Of a DNA stretch of 6,200 bases, positions 5,411-6,200 are shown one piece after another. Within the stretch, counting starts at the first letter, position 1, and the number at the start of each line of letters is the position of its first letter. Both the position numbers and the translations under genes were made by a program. The notes beneath the pieces were generated by a model that saw only the letters and a program-made list of their open reading frames with translations, searched no databases and had not been told where the DNA came from. This DNA is from Clostridiales bacterium. GTDB lineage: Bacteria; Bacillota; Clostridia; Christensenellales; Aristaeellaceae. The stretch lies in the NCBI GenBank assembly GCA_022776785.1, contig JALFHA010000210.1, positions 1-6,200 on the forward strand. The letters are read 5' to 3'.

Positions 5411-6200
5411 GTGGCAGAAGAATTGACGTTTACCGCGCCGGAGCTCACTGAGCAGGAGCAGATTCGCCGCGCGAAGCTTTCGCGCTACCAGCAGGAGGGG
5501 CGCGATCCCTATACGATCACCCGGTATGACCGGACCCACACCTCCGCCCAGGTGCTCGCGGATTTCGAGGCGCTGGAGGGGCAGCAGGTCTCCATCGCGG
5601 GGCGCATGATGAGCCGCCGCATCATGGGCAAGGCCTCCTTTGTCCACCTGCTCGACGGCGACGGGCAGATTCAGGCCTATGTCCGCCGCGAGGACGTGGG
5701 CGAGGATGTGTACGCCGATTTCAAGACGATGGACATTGGCGACATCATCGGCGTGGTCGGCACGGTCTTCCGCACGAAGACGGGCGAGATCTCCGTCCAT
5801 GCGACCCAGCTCACGCTGCTGACCAAGTCGCTGCGCGTGCTGCCGGAAAAGTGGAACGGCCTCAAGGATCAGGACATGCGCTACCGCCAGCGCTATGTGG
5901 ACACCATCGTCAACCCCGAGGTCAAGGAAACCTTCATCAAGCGCAGCCAGATCATCAAGGCTCTGCGCGAGTTCCTCGATTCCAAGGGCTTCCTCGAGGT
6001 GGATACGCCGGTGCTCCAGACCATCGAAATCGGCGCGAATTCCCGCTCCTTTGTCACGCACCACAACGCGCTGGATATCCCGATGTATCTGCGCATTGAG
6101 ACGGAGCTTTACCTCAAGCGCCTGATTGTGGGCGGCTTTGAGAAGGTATACGAGGTGGGCCGCATCTTCCGCAACGAGGGCATGGATACCCGGCACAACC
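5411..6200 (+). CDS. lysS: Lysyl-tRNA synthetase, class II (3' end outside the window)
   Basis: LysS charges tRNA-Lys with lysine using ATP. The first 263 codons are present, about half of a usual 490-510-aa enzyme. Residues about 57-137 form the OB-fold anticodon-binding domain, with VSIAGRMMSRRIMGKASF (60-77) and the strand GDGQIQAYVRRED (83-95). The class II core begins near 150 with RYRQRYVDT (157-165), then motif 1 around FLEVDTPVL (194-202), THHNALDI (216-223), ELYLKRLIVGGFEKVYEVGRIFRNEG (232-257) and the start of motif 2 (FRNEG...RHN). The start is GTG at 5411, supported by AGAGGA (5398-5403) 7 nt upstream and by a typical LysS N-terminus (ELTEQEQIRRAKL, 11-23). The lysine-pocket segment, usually PGGA-ARPF, reads EIGANSRSF (206-214), and the usual RIA before the substrate-binding Glu reads RIE (228-230). 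The Gly, Arg and Phe of that motif remain. The gene should lie in an operon with greA. Confidence 0.96.
   Translation, partial: MAEELTFTAPELTEQEQIRRAKLSRYQQEGRDPYTITRYDRTHTSAQVLADFEALEGQQVSIAGRMMSRRIMGKASFVHLLDGDGQIQAYVRREDVGEDVYADFKTMDIGDIIGVVGTVFRTKTGEISVHATQLTLLTKSLRVLPEKWNGLKDQDMRYRQRYVDTIVNPEVKETFIKRSQIIKALREFLDSKGFLEVDTPVLQTIEIGANSRSFVTHHNALDIPMYLRIETELYLKRLIVGGFEKVYEVGRIFRNEGMDTRHN

Noticed and set aside
4658..6196. A 512-codon open frame on the minus strand opposite greA and lysS
   Set aside because: Same reason: low-complexity translation opposite two certain genes, with no ribosome site or family signature.

Overview
This is ordinary chromosomal DNA from a GC-rich bacterium, most likely a Clostridia-class Bacillota. 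The evidence is a Rex redox repressor of the Gram-positive type, strong purine-rich Shine-Dalgarno sites with 6-10 nt spacing, a VanW/YoaR-type wall protein, and a greA-lysS pair in that order. Third codon positions are mostly G or C. The genus cannot be named from the sequence alone. All seven genes lie on the + strand. There are no tRNA or rRNA genes, insertion sequences, CRISPR arrays or phage genes.

Layout: (1) 25-981 encodes a divergent GpsA-like NAD(P)-dependent glycerol-3-phosphate dehydrogenase, possibly ending in a weak terminator at 994-1058. (2) An extended -10 promoter at 1061-1089 starts a four-gene unit: rex (1220-1885), a membrane-anchored VanW-domain protein (1921-3351), a TetR-family regulator (3367-4092) and a VanX-like D-Ala-D-Ala dipeptidase (4089-4736). 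Gaps are 35 nt, 15 nt and a 4-nt ATGA overlap, so co-transcription is likely. (3) A perfect-consensus sigma-A promoter (TTGACA, 17 bp, TATAAT) at 4765-4793 drives greA (4868-5353) through a leader with two GC-rich hairpins. (4) lysS (5411 to beyond the right edge) follows after 57 nt and starts at GTG.

How the genes may work together: rex senses NADH/NAD+. Its apparent co-transcription with a wall-associated VanW protein, a TetR regulator and a dipeptidase suggests a link between redox state and peptidoglycan precursor recycling; this is inference. VanH, VanA/B and VanRS are absent from the window, so nothing here supports a glycopeptide-resistance operon. greA-lysS is a housekeeping transcription/translation pair.

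No clearly new system is visible. The most useful leads are the rex-vanW-tetR-vanX arrangement, the altered active-site motif of LysS, the Arg-to-His change in the GpsA-like enzyme, a 21-bp in-frame duplication over the rex stop codon, and a possible leaderless 16-codon ORF in the greA leader.
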